Assembly: GCA_041446545.1 (NCBI GenBank) | Contig: JBGOEJ010000003.1 | Span: 110,818 to 174,817 of the forward strand | Length of the DNA stretch: 64,000 nucleotides | Direction of reading: 5' to 3' | Origin: Fervidibacter canadensis | GTDB lineage: Bacteria; Armatimonadota; Fervidibacteria; Fervidibacterales; Fervidibacteraceae | Part shown: positions 40,532 through 49,050 of the stretch, in pieces | Layout: each line of letters starts with the position of its first letter | How positions within the stretch are numbered: the stretch's first letter is position 1 | Position numbers and translations under genes: made by a program | The notes under the pieces: model-generated | Told to the model about the DNA's origin: nothing | Databases searched by the model: none | What the model saw: the letters and a program-made list of their open reading frames with translations, nothing else

Positions 40532-42154
40532 TCACAATCTTCGGGGGACTTCAGCGACTTGTTGAAGGATAGGTAAAGCCTCGTCCAGAGATTGCGCGGT
40601 GGCAGTTCGTTCCCAAACTTCACGGGCGAAACGGGCGGCGGCTTCACTAACGCCTTTGCTTTGGAGCAATTGCTGGACGCGTTCGGGTGGGTCGTTAGGG
40701 GCGAGCAAAACGCCCGTGCGTTGGAAGATTTGCTCCCGAAGCCATGCCCGCACGGCACGGCGGAAGGCTTCAGAACCTTGCTCTTTGAGCGCCCAAAGGG
40801 CTTGACGCAACTGTGGGTCATCAACGGGCACTAAAGCAAGCCAACGAGACCGTTGCCAATAGCGCCATCCTGCCCAACCGGCAAGCCATCCGACCAAAAT
40901 GAGCACTCCAACAAGGGCAAACAAAGGCAACCGCTGCGGCATCGTTCCCGTAGGTTCGGTCAAATGAAGGGCAGTCGGTCGTGTCGGGCTTAAAAGGACG
41001 GTTACCTTTAAGGGCTTTGTCGTGGCGGTGCGGTAGCGGCGGAGGGATGGGTCAAAGTAGGGGAAGGAAAAAGAGGGAATGGTCAAAGTGCCTGCTTGCA
41101 AGGGGACAAGGCGCCACTCAAAAGTGCGCCGAAACCATAGCCGTCCCTCTCGTTCTTCTGCCGTGATACGGTCACGAGGTAAGCCGACTCGGACATTGGG
41201 GATTTGAAGGCGGGGTGGCTCAGCGTTGCGCAAATCTGCCGTCCCTTCCAACCACAAGCGCACCGTCAGCGTTTCGCCGACAGGGAGATGGTCAGGCTCT
41301 CTTTGCGCAAAGGCTTTTACTTGACCGACGAGGTTTTGAAAACCTGCGGGGACAGGTTGGGGCAAGGGTTGGGCAACGACCGAAAGGGTTGGGGTTGACA
41401 ATTCCTCTTCGCCCGCTGCTCCTTCTATGCTCACCCGCACCTTAGCACTGCCGACTTGCAGTTTTCCTGCCCGCAATGGAAACAGCGCCAACCGCACCTC
41501 TTGGATTTCATAGCCGCCCTTCCACTCCCGATGAATTTGGGGGAACTCTTCCGTTCGGAAACCTTCGGCAGAAGGCGGTTCGTAAGTGGGGTTGCGGGTG
41601 ACGCTGACAGAGGTGGCAATGGCGTATTGCATCGTGTAAACGACTTGCTCACCGACAAAGGCAAAACGGGGGCTAATCGTCGCTGTCACCTTCACGGGCG
41701 GACCTGAGGGCACTTTTTCTTCGGGGGCTGTCCCACTTAAGACGACCCCTTCTATCGGCGGAACGAGGAACTTTTCCCGCAAGGCGGTGATTTGTAGACC
41801 GTCAAAGCGGATGCGCCCGACTTTCAAAGGTGCAAGGCGGTAGGTGTAGGTCAGCGTAGACCAAAGGCGTCCGCCTCGCTCAAAAGTTTGCTTTTCGGAA
41901 GTGTAGTTGAGTTGGATGACGCGGTCTGCCCACGCTTCGGGCAAGGCAAATCGCACGGCGTTGCCCATCAAATCGCCAGGGGCAGTGACTTGAACGCGGA
42001 AGACGAAAATGCCGCCCAAAGGAATCGTCGGCTCTTGCAAGAAGACGCGGACAGTGATGGCTTCCTTTCGCAAAGTGACGCTGCTTCGCACTGCCGGCGC
42101 CCCGTTGAGGGCAGAGAGGGTGAAGAGCCCGACAAGCCCCCAAAGAGCGACCAC
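40532..42154 (-). CDS. batD: BatD-family protein
   Basis: 540 aa from GTG 42154 (AGGTGGGGAAAG upstream, signal peptide VVALWGLVGLFTLSALNGAPA); an ATG at 42226 would add 24 residues from the octamer repeat and overlap the previous gene. Beta-sandwich repeats (ITVRVFLQEPTIPLGGIFVFRVQVTAPGDL, VTATISPRFAFVGEQVVYTMQYAI), a membrane segment near 420 (LPLFALVGVLILVGWLAGW), and a cytoplasmic tail. Fourth of the bat operon; the family is linked to aerotolerance and envelope stress, mechanism unclear. Confidence 0.88.
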   Translation of the reverse strand: MVALWGLVGLFTLSALNGAPAVRSSVTLRKEAITVRVFLQEPTIPLGGIFVFRVQVTAPGDLMGNAVRFALPEAWADRVIQLNYTSEKQTFERGGRLWSTLTYTYRLAPLKVGRIRFDGLQITALREKFLVPPIEGVVLSGTAPEEKVPSGPPVKVTATISPRFAFVGEQVVYTMQYAIATSVSVTRNPTYEPPSAEGFRTEEFPQIHREWKGGYEIQEVRLALFPLRAGKLQVGSAKVRVSIEGAAGEEELSTPTLSVVAQPLPQPVPAGFQNLVGQVKAFAQREPDHLPVGETLTVRLWLEGTADLRNAEPPRLQIPNVRVGLPRDRITAEEREGRLWFRRTFEWRLVPLQAGTLTIPSFSFPYFDPSLRRYRTATTKPLKVTVLLSPTRPTALHLTEPTGTMPQRLPLFALVGVLILVGWLAGWAGWRYWQRSRWLALVPVDDPQLRQALWALKEQGSEAFRRAVRAWLREQIFQRTGVLLAPNDPPERVQQLLQSKGVSEAAARFAREVWERTATAQSLDEALPILQQVAEVPRRL

Positions 42155-42161
42155 CTTTCCC

Positions 42162-42193
42162 CACCTGCCGACCTGCCAGATTGCCGACCTGCC
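42162..42193 (-). repeat. Octamer tandem repeat, four units
   Basis: Reverse strand GGCAGGTC-GGCAATCT-GGCAGGTC-GGCAGGTG. Located between the end of the TPR gene and the preferred batD start. Confidence 0.7.
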
Positions 42194-42201
42194 TGTCGTT
42201 C

Positions 42202-42819
42202 TTACCAATCCCGTTCGCCATGCCATGGTGCCGTCAACCCCTTTTGCAGTTGGCGTTTGAGCGGGTTGCGTTCCAAAGACGATGGCGGAGGCAAAGGCGG
42301 TGGCGGTGACGGTCGTTGTTGAGGTTGACGAGTGCGCTGGCTTTTTTGTCGATGGCGCAGCACCAGTTCTAAGTTGATTTTGGCGTCCAAATCGTTGGGG
42401 GTTCGCTGGAGGGCGGCGATGTAAGCCTTAGCGGCTTTGTCCCATTGCTGGCGGGCGAAATAGAGGTTGCCGAGGTTGTAGTAAGCGTCAGTTTGCTCCT
42501 GTCGGCGGTCGGCAGGCAGCTGACGGAGCGCTTGGGTCAAGGCTTGCTCGGCTTCTTGGAAGCGACGCATCTTTAGCAGCGCCGTGCCTTCATTGTAGCG
42601 GATAACGCCGTCGTCGCCGATGACACGATGGGCTTTTTGGAAGGCTTGCAAGGCTCGTCGGAAATCACCCCGTCGGAAGGCTTGTTGTCCCTGCTGGTTG
42701 AACCACCAAGCCTTCAAGTGCCTAAGGGGCGCCCGCCACGAAGGCGGCGGCGTTGCCCCCAAAAGGGCGAGGGCAAACCCGACGCCCAAAAGCCCCGTCG
42801 CCCATGAGAGCCTGCCCAT
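42202..42819 (-). CDS. TPR protein of the bat operon
   Basis: 205 aa. N-terminal membrane anchor (TGLLGVGFALALLGA). TPR units: NQQGQQAFRRGDFRRALQAFQKAHRVIGDDGVI, NEGTALLKMRRFQEAEQALTQALRQLPADRRQ, YYNLGNLYFARQQWDKAAKAYIAALQRTPNDLDAK, followed by a basic/Pro tail. Corresponds to the BatC/BatE position. Between batB (8-bp gap) and batD. Confidence 0.85.
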   Translation of the reverse strand: MGRLSWATGLLGVGFALALLGATPPPSWRAPLRHLKAWWFNQQGQQAFRRGDFRRALQAFQKAHRVIGDDGVIRYNEGTALLKMRRFQEAEQALTQALRQLPADRRQEQTDAYYNLGNLYFARQQWDKAAKAYIAALQRTPNDLDAKINLELVLRHRQKSQRTRQPQQRPSPPPPLPPPSSLERNPLKRQLQKGLTAPWHGERDW

Positions 42820-42826
42820 CTTCCCC

Positions 42827-43846
42827 TCACCTTCCTTGCCAACGAGGCGTCAGAAAAGTCTCGGCGAGCAACAAAAGCACCCCGACAAAGAGCAGAAGCG
42901 GGAAAATTTCCCGCCACTGCGCTACCCGTTTCGTCCAGACTTGACGACGATAAGTTGTCAAGTCCGAAAGCAATTGCCCCACTTCCCGCACACCATCATA
43001 AGGCATGTAAACTTTGCCACCAGTTTGGCGGGCAATGCCTTGGAGCGTCTCCAAGTTTAACCGAGAGATGGCGATGTTGCCTTTAGCATCTCGCTTGTAG
43101 CCGTTGACTTTGCCCTGTTCGGTGAGGTTGGGCACGAGAGCACCTGTTACCGTTCCGACAGGGATGACAAAAACGGGCACCCCTTCTTTGGCGCACCGCT
43201 TAGCCACTCCTTGCCAATCGCTCCCTTGGTCTTCACCGTCGGAAATGAGCACGATGACGCCGCCTCTTGGGTTGCCCGAAGGACGCTTCAGCAACCGCAA
43301 CGCCGTCTGCAACCCTTCCGCCAAGTAAGTCGTCGGGTTGTAAACCATGACGGACGGCTCTAACAGGCTCAGGTAAGTCATCACGATGGCGCGGTCGTGG
43401 GTGAGGGGGCAGAGGGGGAAGCCGCTGCCGCCGAAAACGACCAAACCGACGCGGTCATCTGCGGATAAGCGAGCCAGCAAGTTGGCAGCGAGGGTCTGGG
43501 CGAATTCCAATCGGGAAGGCTTGATGTCTTCGCAAAGCATGCTGTGAGAGACATCTATGCACAGAACGATGTCCACACCTTGGGCAGGGACAGGGACTTT
43601 GCCGGCAAACCAACGAGGACGCATCAGGGCGAGGCTGAAGAGCAAGGTCGCCAAAACGAACAAAAGCCATTGCCCACTCGCCCCCCGCCACCAAGCGTTC
43701 ACGCCTTCTGGCGGGAGCCAAAAAGTCATCGCCCGCCTCTTTCGCCGCAGCCCCCAAAAGGTCAGGAGAGCGACGAGAAACCAGACAGGTAAAAGCCATG
43801 CCGCCTTCGGGTTTGCCAGTTCTATCGTCGGCATCGTTGCTGACAC
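42827..43846 (-). CDS. batB: VWA-domain membrane protein (BatB-like)
   Basis: 339 aa. N-terminal membrane segments (about 13-30 and 58-72), von Willebrand A domain with MIDAS start DIVLCIDVSHSM and later TTYLAEG and VLISDGEDQGSDW, C-terminal segment near 310-335. The fifth MIDAS residue set is complete: Asp, Ser, Ser, Thr and Asp. Works with batA just upstream. Confidence 0.88.
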   Translation of the reverse strand: MSATMPTIELANPKAAWLLPVWFLVALLTFWGLRRKRRAMTFWLPPEGVNAWWRGASGQWLLFVLATLLFSLALMRPRWFAGKVPVPAQGVDIVLCIDVSHSMLCEDIKPSRLEFAQTLAANLLARLSADDRVGLVVFGGSGFPLCPLTHDRAIVMTYLSLLEPSVMVYNPTTYLAEGLQTALRLLKRPSGNPRGGVIVLISDGEDQGSDWQGVAKRCAKEGVPVFVIPVGTVTGALVPNLTEQGKVNGYKRDAKGNIAISRLNLETLQGIARQTGGKVYMPYDGVREVGQLLSDLTTYRRQVWTKRVAQWREIFPLLLFVGVLLLLAETFLTPRWQGR

Positions 43847-43882
43847 CTGCTCAATCTTGTCCTGCCTTTTAACGCCCCTCTT

Positions 43883-44875
43883 TTAGGGCACTCGCCGCCA
43901 AAGGGCATGCACCAGCAGGCTTTCTGCGAGCAAACAAGCAAGGGCAATGCCCGCCAGCCAAAGGGAAAGTTCCGTCACCCTTTGACGGCGGCGCACTGTC
44001 GGCAAAGGTGCCGTCTCCATTTGCAAGATATGGCGTAAGATGCGTTGCAGCGTTTGCGGGTTATGGGCGGCGAAGTAAGCGCCATCGGTTTGCTGAGCGA
44101 TGGCTCGTAGGAGAGGTTCATCAAATCCTGCGGGCTGACCGTGCAAGGTTCGCCCTGTTAGAGGGTCTCGCCAACTGACCATCCCACTTAAGGTGCCGAT
44201 GCCGATGGTGTAAACCCGCACCCTAAGTTGTTGCGCCATCCATGCCGCATCTTTAGGCTGAATTTGCCCCGTGTTGTTCACGCCATCGGAGAGCAAGATG
44301 ACAACTTTGCTCTTTGCGGGTGAAAACCTTAACCGCTGCAACGCTACCGCCAACCCATCGCCGATAGCTGTGCCATCCTTCAGCACTCCCTCTCGGGCAT
44401 TTTGCACTTGCGAGAGGGTTTCCAGAAAAAAGTCGTAGTCGTCGGTCAAAGGGCATTGGGTGTAACTTTCGGCGGCAAAGACGACCAAGCCTAACCGATC
44501 CCCACTGCGCTTTTGCCGCAACGACTCCACGAACTGTCGGATAACTCGCTTGGCGGCTTCCATGCGGCTGGGATAGTAGTCCGACGCCATCATGCTGCCT
44601 GAGACATCCAAAGCGATCACGATGTCCACACCTTGCAACCGACGCTCTTCCCAACGCATCCATTGAGGGCGCGCTAAGGCAAGGAGTAAGGCGAAGACAG
44701 AGATAGTCCGCAAGGCTTTCGCCACCCTTTGTCGCCAATCGCGCCGAGGGGCTCCAAAAAGCCTCAGGGAAGGATAAGGGAACGCCTCGCTTCGCCGACC
44801 CCATGCGATGAAAGCCCAAAGAAAGGCGATGATGAGTGCCAACCATCCATGGGCAAAAGCAAGCCCTTCCTTCAT
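43883..44875 (-). CDS. batA: VWA-domain membrane protein (BatA-like)
   Basis: 330 aa from ATG 44875 (a TTG at 44893 is an alternative). N-terminal membrane segments (about 8-24 and 55-70), VWA domain with MIDAS DIVIALDVSGSMMASDYYPSR, GTAIGDGL and VILLSDGVNNTGQIQPKD, C-terminal segment near 308-328. Heads the four-gene bat operon; no moxR or DUF58 gene is adjacent. Divergent from comM. Confidence 0.88.
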   Translation of the reverse strand: MKEGLAFAHGWLALIIAFLWAFIAWGRRSEAFPYPSLRLFGAPRRDWRQRVAKALRTISVFALLLALARPQWMRWEERRLQGVDIVIALDVSGSMMASDYYPSRMEAAKRVIRQFVESLRQKRSGDRLGLVVFAAESYTQCPLTDDYDFFLETLSQVQNAREGVLKDGTAIGDGLAVALQRLRFSPAKSKVVILLSDGVNNTGQIQPKDAAWMAQQLRVRVYTIGIGTLSGMVSWRDPLTGRTLHGQPAGFDEPLLRAIAQQTDGAYFAAHNPQTLQRILRHILQMETAPLPTVRRRQRVTELSLWLAGIALACLLAESLLVHALWRRVP

Positions 44876-44980
44876 GACGGGTCGGGCGCTCAAGACGGTG
44901 ACTTTTCTCTCTTCCTTGCCCGCCTTGCTGCGCCTTTCTCACCTCCTTTCCTGCCAACGCAGGAAGATTGCCCCTTTCAG

Positions 44981-45010
44981 TTTGCCGCCTTTTAAGCGGG
45001 ATGGCAAAAT
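44981..45010 (+). promoter_or_regulatory. Putative comM promoter
   Basis: TTTGCC (44981-44986), 18-bp spacer ending TGG, CAAAAT (45005-45010). The -10 sequence is the same as that proposed for rplU. Leader about 15 bases to ATG 45032. Confidence 0.3.
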
Positions 45011-45031
45011 TGCCGTCGGTGGTGATGGCGG

Positions 45032-46558
45032 ATGCTGGCGGTTTTGGAAAGCGGTGCCGTTTGGGGGATGTCGCCTTATCTGGTGCGGGTGGAAGTGGAC
45101 ATCGCCCCTGGGGCGACGGCTTTCCACATCGTCGGGTTGCCCGACAAAGCCGTCCAAGAAAGTGCTGAGCGGGTGCGGGCGGCATTGCGCAATTGTGGCT
45201 ACGAATTTCCCAGCAAACGCATCACCGTCAACCTCTCCCCTGCCGATGTGCGCAAGGAAGGACCTGCCTTTGATTTGCCCATCGCCATCGGGATTTTGTT
45301 GGCGACAGGTCAACTGGCCCAAATCCCTGAAGGAACGGTCATTTTGGGTGAGTTATCGCTGGACGGCATGGTGCGGTCGGTGGATGGCGTGTTGGCGATT
45401 GCGATGGAAAGCCGTCAGCAAGGGCGGTCACGCCTCATCGTCCCTTCAGATAACGCCGCTGAAGCCGCCATCGTCGGCGGTCTGCAAACCTTCGGTGTGA
45501 GCAGTTTGCCAGAAGCCGTTCAAGCCGTGTCGGGGTCTATAGCCCCCACACCGCCCCCTCCTTTCGCCGTTGACGAGCCCCACTATGAGGTGGATTTCGC
45601 CGAGGTCAAGGGACAAGAAAGCGCCAAGCGTGCCTTAGAAATAGCGGCTTCTGGCGGTCATTCCGTTTTGATGTGCGGACCGCCGGGAGCGGGAAAGACG
45701 ATGTTGGCGAGGCGGTTGGTGACGATTTTGCCCCCCTTGACCTTGGAGGAGGCGATGGAAGTCACGAAGGTTTACAGCATCGCAGGGAAGTTGCCGAAAG
45801 GGTGTGGGTTGCTAACGGAGCGTCCTTTCCGAGCACCCCACCACACCATCTCAGCGGCAGGGTTGATCGGTGGCGGCTCATTTCCCAAGCCAGGCGAAAT
45901 CTCTTTAGCCCATCGGGGCGTTTTGTTTCTGGATGAGTTGCCCGAGTTTCATCGGGATGTTTTGGAAGCCCTTCGGCAACCTTTGGAAGAAGGCACAGTC
46001 ACTGTCGCTCGTGCGACCCACAGCGTCACTTTCCCCGCCCAATTTTTGCTGGTCGCCGCGATGAACCCTTGCCCTTGCGGTTACGCCACCGATGCGACCC
46101 GTCGCTGCACCTGCACCCCTCAACAAATCCGCACCTATTGGCGCCGCCTTTCAGGACCGTTGTTAGACCGCTTTGACATCCACTTGGAAGTGCCTCGCTT
46201 GACAGCGGAAGAAATTTTGGAACCAGGAGCGGGAGAGCCGTCAGCCCATATCCGCCAAAGGGTGATCAAGGCGAGGGAGCGGCAAAGGGAACGGTGCGAA
46301 CGGATGGGGCTACCTTTCCTTTACAACGCCCAGTTGCCCCCAAAACTCCTTCGGGAAGTTTGCCCGTTGGACGGAGAGGCAAAAGAGTTACTGCGGACGG
46401 CAATTCAGTCATTGGGTTTGTCGGCACGAGCCCACGACCGCATCGTCAAAGTCGCCAGAACCATCGCCGATTTGGAAGGAAGCGAAGTAATTCGTCCCCG
46501 TCACATCGCCGAAGCCATCACCTACCGAAGTTTAGACCGTCGGTGGCTGGAAGGGTGA
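45032..46558 (+). CDS. comM: ComM/YifB-family Mg-chelatase-like AAA ATPase
   Basis: 508 aa. N-terminal Lon-like S5 domain (VEVDIAPGATAFHIVGLPDKAVQESAERVRAAL, NCGYEFPSKRITVNLSPADVRKEGPAFDLPIAIG), then AAA+ domain: Walker A MCGPPGAGKTMLARRL, RPFRAPHHTISAAGLIGGGSFPKPGEISLAHRGVLFLDELPEF (Walker B), and a Zn-ribbon-like NPCPCGYATDATRRCTCT. A branch-migration helicase for natural transformation in several bacteria. dprA is 2.5 kb downstream, consistent with competence. Confidence 0.93.
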   Translation: MLAVLESGAVWGMSPYLVRVEVDIAPGATAFHIVGLPDKAVQESAERVRAALRNCGYEFPSKRITVNLSPADVRKEGPAFDLPIAIGILLATGQLAQIPEGTVILGELSLDGMVRSVDGVLAIAMESRQQGRSRLIVPSDNAAEAAIVGGLQTFGVSSLPEAVQAVSGSIAPTPPPPFAVDEPHYEVDFAEVKGQESAKRALEIAASGGHSVLMCGPPGAGKTMLARRLVTILPPLTLEEAMEVTKVYSIAGKLPKGCGLLTERPFRAPHHTISAAGLIGGGSFPKPGEISLAHRGVLFLDELPEFHRDVLEALRQPLEEGTVTVARATHSVTFPAQFLLVAAMNPCPCGYATDATRRCTCTPQQIRTYWRRLSGPLLDRFDIHLEVPRLTAEEILEPGAGEPSAHIRQRVIKARERQRERCERMGLPFLYNAQLPPKLLREVCPLDGEAKELLRTAIQSLGLSARAHDRIVKVARTIADLEGSEVIRPRHIAEAITYRSLDRRWLEG

Positions 46559-46585
46559 AAGAGAACCGCTGCAAGCGGGATGGCT

Positions 46586-46591
46586 TATAAT
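46586..46591 (+). promoter_or_regulatory. Putative -10 box of the beta-propeller gene
   Basis: Perfect TATAAT, giving a leader of about 21 bases to ATG 46619, which carries AGGAGGG. No good -35 at 16-18 bp. Confidence 0.45.
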
Positions 46592-46618
46592 TGCCCGAGG
46601 AAACAGGAGGGATTGGCG

Positions 46619-48340
46619 ATGAAGCGTTGGGCAATCGTCGGCTTGGGGGTCATCGTCGGGCTATCCGTCGCTTCAGTGGCGCAAATCACTTGGCAGTTGC
46701 CGAGAGGGGAAGCAACAAATAGCGGGTTTGCTTCCTTGCCCTTGCGACCCCCTTTAGCCGTCCTTTGGACTTTCATCCCCTCTGAGCCTGCTCGTCTGAA
46801 CCGCTTTCCCCTCACCCACGACGGCGAGCGAGCCTTTTTGGTGACCGCCAACAACCTTTATGCCCTCTCGTTAGTGGACGGACAGCCACGAGAGAATTGG
46901 AGGGCGACGAACTTGCCCTATCTCCTCGCGACACCACCAATCCTTGCTGGAGGGCGGGTATTCGTCGGGACAAGCCAAGGCGAAGTGTTAGCCTTTGACC
47001 CTGAAACGGGAGCGCCTTTAGAAGGCATCGCCCTTCAACAAACCGCCATCAACGCCTTGGGAACTTACGGCGACTACCTATTTGTCGGCACCTCCGATGG
47101 CTTTGTCCATTGGGCGCCTTTAAGCCACCTGACAGACTTGCAAAGCCTGCGACTTTCAAGCCCTATCGCCACCAATTTCGCCTTCATCCCTTTTAAGGAC
47201 GAGGCAGTGATTTGTGTCGGGACGGCTTCCCGCCTCTTTTTCCTCCGCCTGACGAAAGAGGGAGAAAGGGTAAGGCTGCGAGAACTGGCTCGTCCCTTGC
47301 CCCCGGCGGGCGGCTCCCTCACAGACCCTGTCTATGACCCTGCGACGAGGACGGTGTATGTGGGAGCAGGAGAAACATTGGCGCGTTACAGCCCCTTGGG
47401 ACAACCGATGAACCCCGTTCGGTTAAAGGGAAGCATTGGGGGTGCTCCTGTGATAGCCCCTGATGGAACAGTCTTTGTCGGCACGGATGCTGGCATGGTC
47501 TACGCTTTGTCACCTCGCACCCTTTCCCTTCGGTGGCAGCAAAGGTTGCCCTCTGCCATTCAAGCCCCCTTGTTATGCACGGGAGAGAGCCTTTGGGTAG
47601 CGACCTTTGATGGGTTGTTATCGGGGCTGGAGGCGAAAACGGGGGAAATTCGGTGGCATTTTCGGTTAGGCGATGTCAATCCCAACTTCGTCAGCGTGAG
47701 CGTTTCCGCTCCCCTTGTGGCAGCCCCCTTTGGGTTGGTCGTGGTGGACACCGCTGGACGCGCTTATGCTTTCACCGATGCCAATTGCGTCCATGATGGG
47801 ACGCCGCCCGCTTTCTACGATGCAACCTTGCAACTGCTCAGTGCCGAGCGGCAGGTCGTTGGCTACCGCCTTTTTGACGACGCCGTCGCCCAAGAAACTC
47901 CTGCCATCCCCGGTCGCCCGCCCATTTACCTAAGGGTTCGGGTGGCAGACCGAGAGACAGGCGTCAACGAAAAGACCCTCAAGGCACAACTCATTGCCCT
48001 TCGTCGCCGTCCTTTGCAAGTGACCGATTTGACAGGCACTTTCAAGGCAACGACAGGCGAATGGACGGTGCATGTCCATGTAGACCGAACTTCTGAAAAA
48101 TCACCGAGGCAGGTCGTTCGGGTTATCGCCCCCTTGCCTGATGGCGAATATTTGGTCGTCCTGCAGGCGAGCGATTACGCTGGCAATACGGCTCGCCGAG
48201 CCTTTGCCTTCCGCGTGGACAACACCTTGCCGCCACCTCGTTTGCAAGCGATGCAACCGACCGCAGGTGCTCCCGGCGCGCAAGGCGTGCCTGCCCCGCC
48301 TGGTGCTCCCGGTGCGCCCGGCGGTCCTGGCGGCTACTGA
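46619..48340 (+). CDS. Secreted PQQ-like beta-propeller protein with collagen-like tail
   Basis: 573 aa from ATG 46619 (AGGAGGGATTGGCG upstream). Signal peptide WAIVGLGVIVGLSVASVA. Residues about 55-410: a PQQ/WD-type propeller (ANNLYALSLVDGQPRENW, LAGGRVFVGTSQGEVLAFDPETG, APDGTVFVGTDAGMVYALSPRTL, LDGLLSGLEAKTGEIRWHF-like). Residues about 430-540: Ig-like module (RVRVADRETGVNEKTLKAQL, DYAGNTARRAFAFRVDNT). The end carries Gly-X-Y triplets (PGAPGAPGGPGGY), a short collagen-like tail. Exported, likely envelope-attached; binding partner unknown. Confidence 0.8.
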   Translation: MKRWAIVGLGVIVGLSVASVAQITWQLPRGEATNSGFASLPLRPPLAVLWTFIPSEPARLNRFPLTHDGERAFLVTANNLYALSLVDGQPRENWRATNLPYLLATPPILAGGRVFVGTSQGEVLAFDPETGAPLEGIALQQTAINALGTYGDYLFVGTSDGFVHWAPLSHLTDLQSLRLSSPIATNFAFIPFKDEAVICVGTASRLFFLRLTKEGERVRLRELARPLPPAGGSLTDPVYDPATRTVYVGAGETLARYSPLGQPMNPVRLKGSIGGAPVIAPDGTVFVGTDAGMVYALSPRTLSLRWQQRLPSAIQAPLLCTGESLWVATFDGLLSGLEAKTGEIRWHFRLGDVNPNFVSVSVSAPLVAAPFGLVVVDTAGRAYAFTDANCVHDGTPPAFYDATLQLLSAERQVVGYRLFDDAVAQETPAIPGRPPIYLRVRVADRETGVNEKTLKAQLIALRRRPLQVTDLTGTFKATTGEWTVHVHVDRTSEKSPRQVVRVIAPLPDGEYLVVLQASDYAGNTARRAFAFRVDNTLPPPRLQAMQPTAGAPGAQGVPAPPGAPGAPGGPGGY

Positions 48341-48374
48341 CACCTCAAAAACCAAAAGGAGGGCTTGGAGAAAG

Positions 48375-48890
48375 ATGGCAGTCTTGTTAGGCAGCCTGTT
48401 GGTTATCGGCTTGGTGATTTACGCTGGTTACTTCACTTGGCTCAACTCTGTCGCTGCGTCCTTTGACCCTCAGTCCAAGATGGTCGTCCTCTACCTCTGG
48501 AAAGGGATGACAGCCTTAAGCGGATGGGGGTTGCAAGATTTAGCCTTGCGGGTGCGCCTTTGGGAATTAGTGCTCTTTGTCGCAGGTGGAGCGGCGGTGT
48601 TAGGCATCTTTATCGGTTGGCGGATAGGAAAGAAGGGCGTGAAAGAGCGCGAAGAGGCTCTTCGGCGCACTCACGCCGAACTTTCAAGAGCCCATCAACA
48701 ACTCGCTGAGTTGCAAGGGCAATTGGTAGAGGCTTATCGCCAACACGAGTTGCGTTTAGCCGAGTTGACCGAAAAAGTCCTGACGCTCGCCAAAGCCGCC
48801 TTCCCTTCGGCGGAATTGCAAGTGGAAAGCCTACCCGTTGAAGAACCGCCGCGCCTGATGGAGCGTAGCCCATCCAACCCACCCTCTTAA
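48375..48890 (+). CDS. Membrane protein with coiled-coil domain
   Basis: 171 aa from ATG 48375 (GGAGAAAG upstream); the long open frame before it is inside the propeller gene. Two membrane segments (LLGSLLVIGLVIYAGYFTWL; ELVLFVAGGAAVLGIFIGW), then a predicted coiled coil about 100-155 (VKEREEALRRTHAELSRAHQQLAELQGQLVEAYRQHE). Short gap from the propeller gene suggests an operon. Function unknown. Confidence 0.7.
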   Translation: MAVLLGSLLVIGLVIYAGYFTWLNSVAASFDPQSKMVVLYLWKGMTALSGWGLQDLALRVRLWELVLFVAGGAAVLGIFIGWRIGKKGVKEREEALRRTHAELSRAHQQLAELQGQLVEAYRQHELRLAELTEKVLTLAKAAFPSAELQVESLPVEEPPRLMERSPSNPPS

Positions 48891-49050
48891 CGCTGGCAAA
48901 GAACCCTGAAAAGCCTTTCCGAAGAGGTTCAACCCCTCAACGGCGGAAGCATCAAAGTGAACCTAACGCCTCGGATCGGCTGCGACGAAGCCTTTCGCAC
49001 GCCCCATGGAAAGCGTGAGATGCCAAAGCGTTAGGAGGCGTCAAGAAACG

